A stretch of DNA of 64,000 bases from Centroberyx gerrardi. Its lineage: Eukaryota > Chordata > Actinopteri > Beryciformes > Berycidae. The stretch lies in contig NC_135999.1 in assembly GCF_048128805.1 (NCBI RefSeq), forward strand, positions 14,602,190-14,666,189, given 5' to 3'. Of the stretch, positions 62,268 to 64,000 are shown one piece after another. The notes under the pieces are model-generated. The model ran no database searches and was not told the origin of the DNA. It saw nothing but the letters and a program-made list of their open reading frames with translations. Each line of letters opens with the position of its first letter. The stretch's first letter is position 1. The position numbers and the translations under genes were made by a program.

Positions 62268-64000
62268 TGATAAAGAGAGAGAATATATATTTTTTCCAAA
62301 CGAAGGTAATCAGTGGGCCTTAGTGGAGTGCATACATTAGGCTAATTTCTTAAGCTTTCTAATTTCTTTATAGGCTTGTTTAATGATGTGTGTTGTACAA
62401 CCGAGGAAGAGGTCAAAATTTGCAACTATAAAATCGTGACCTACTTGCTGATCTTTGTTCCTGCACCAGCTAGTAATGCTGATAGTGTCCAGCTCCAGGT
62501 CCATCAACCAAAGACTGAATAGGAATGGTTATCACACACACACACACACACAGGACCTTCTGTCAGTCCTCAGCCCTTACCTGCTTGTCTCTCCTTGCAG
62601 CTTTGATACAATATTGAACATCAGGGTGCTTCCCTTGTTCCGAATGTCTTCTGCAACCAGCTGTAACTACGATGTCCACCACTCCGTGTGGTTGTGTAAC
62701 GCTACTCAGGTGGCCTTTTCTTGAGTGTTGTTGCCTCGCTGCCGTAGGATTGCATGCGTAACTGAGCACCGGTTACGCATGCAATGTATTTCCCATGTTG
62801 CTTTGAGAAGGTGTGAGCCTATGAATTTGCAGCACAATCCCTAATTTGATTATAACTGTTGTTTTATGTAGGTTAGATTATTGGTGTCAGTGCTGGCATC
62901 ATCACACTTAACATCCACAGGAACACACGTGCAATGTTACACTTTATTCTCTGTTCTTATGCACACATCACTGTTAAATGAGTTTGTTTATCTCTAAAAC
63001 AGGTCAATTATTGCGTCATCAAACTTGTTCATTCACAAAATAGGGTTTCCACAAAATCATTGTATGTTAAATGCATATTTTTTTCTTTTTCTGTTGATTC
63101 AGGACGGTACCTCAGGAGTCATTTAGTGCACATCTGTTGTCACAATTCTTCAGTGAAATAGTTCTCCCACAATGCACTAGTAACTCACATTCATGGGCTC
63201 CACATGTTCTACTTTTCTGTACAAACTGACATGTTAGACTGGTGCTGCAAAACCAGAATTGTACATGCTGTTTATTTTGCCTTACTTTAGTACTGCTTTA
63301 TACTGTATATTCTTGTAAGAAAAAATTTTCCAAGGAAGTAGCACACTATGCAAATTATGGATATTTCGGGTATGATTAAGTAATGCATATTTTGTGAGTG
63401 GGAAGGGGTATTTAAGCTCTTTTTGAGACCGAGTTTCTATTGCCATATTTTTTTTTCTCAACAAGGTTATACTAAAGAGTTTTTTGTCGTTATGGTTTGT
63501 CATCACTGTCCTTTATTTAGGGAATGTTTAGGGTATATGTTGCTGTTGTTAGCTATGATAAGTTAGAAATCTCACTATTGGTAGAGTGGTCGCTGTGCAT
63601 CTAACAAGTCTTCAGACTAAAGCGTATACTAAGGGCAACCCATTGTAAGTTGCCTTTATTTTAGTTCAGATATTGGACATGGGTTTTATTCAGTATAGTT
63701 GTTAAATGAAATGATAAAATTTCAAGAGATATATTTTGTTACAAAGCATGCCTCTTCTAAATTAATTTACCAGGACAGACGTACTTGTAAATTGGTGCCT
63801 GAATTTGGATTCCAGTTCACATTCTTGCCTCATTTTAGAATGGATTTACACAGGAGGAAAATTACATTATAGTCGTATTGTTCATGTTTATAGTTTATAG
63901 TTTATGTTGAAATATTCTTGATCGACTTAAAGCCGTCCATTCTCACAAAGTGTAAAGGAAAGGCCATAGGGGCCGATGATTTACAACATCTGTTGTTCTG
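62268..64000. other. fhip1a 3' flank
   Basis: No gene was recognised. It has a short (CA)n at about 62533-62552 and GCATGCGTAACTGAGCACCG / GGTTACGCATGC at 62752-62780, an inverted repeat of about 10 bp. It may be distal 3'UTR or intergenic DNA toward the next gene (GATB in mammals). Confidence 0.5.

Overview
The window is vertebrate nuclear DNA, almost certainly from a teleost fish. It shows spliced genes with GT-AG introns, AT-rich introns with long (CA)n and (CT)n tracts, and fish-type SINE, Tc1, hAT-like and Harbinger-like repeats. Gene content and order match human 4q31.3: LRBA, RPS3A, SH3D19, FHIP1A (FAM160A1). No viral, bacterial, plasmid or CRISPR content was seen, and no clearly novel gene system. 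The novel-looking material is in small RNAs, leader uORFs and transposon remnants.

Layout. 1-7142 is the first coding intron of lrba (minus strand), and it may hold regulatory DNA. 7143-7328 is the first coding exon of lrba, followed to about 8090 by its GC-rich 5' region. 8.1-11.2 kb is repeat-bearing intergenic DNA. rps3a (plus) has six coding exons at 11328-15945, a TOP-type leader, and two SNORD73-like box C/D snoRNAs in introns 2 and 5. sh3d19 (minus) has 21 reconstructed coding exons between 32115 and 17018, encoding about 1085 aa with five C-terminal SH3 domains. It converges on rps3a, and the two poly(A) signals are about 500 bp apart. 32.1-36.2 kb is repeat-rich intergenic DNA. A putative non-coding first exon of fhip1a ends at 36506. 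fhip1a (plus) has 11 coding exons at 48129-62086, encoding 1003 aa, with poly(A) signals at 62211 and 62262. The rest, to 64000, is 3' flank with no gene recognised.

The four genes are unrelated in pathway apart from a loose vesicle-traffic theme: LRBA is a BEACH-family trafficking protein, SH3D19 an endophilin/ADAM-binding adaptor, FHIP1A a dynein-Hook adaptor. Their adjacency is old vertebrate synteny, not an operon. All exon joins were derived by hand from splice sites, reading-frame continuity and family resemblance. Every reconstructed gene keeps an open frame from start to stop.
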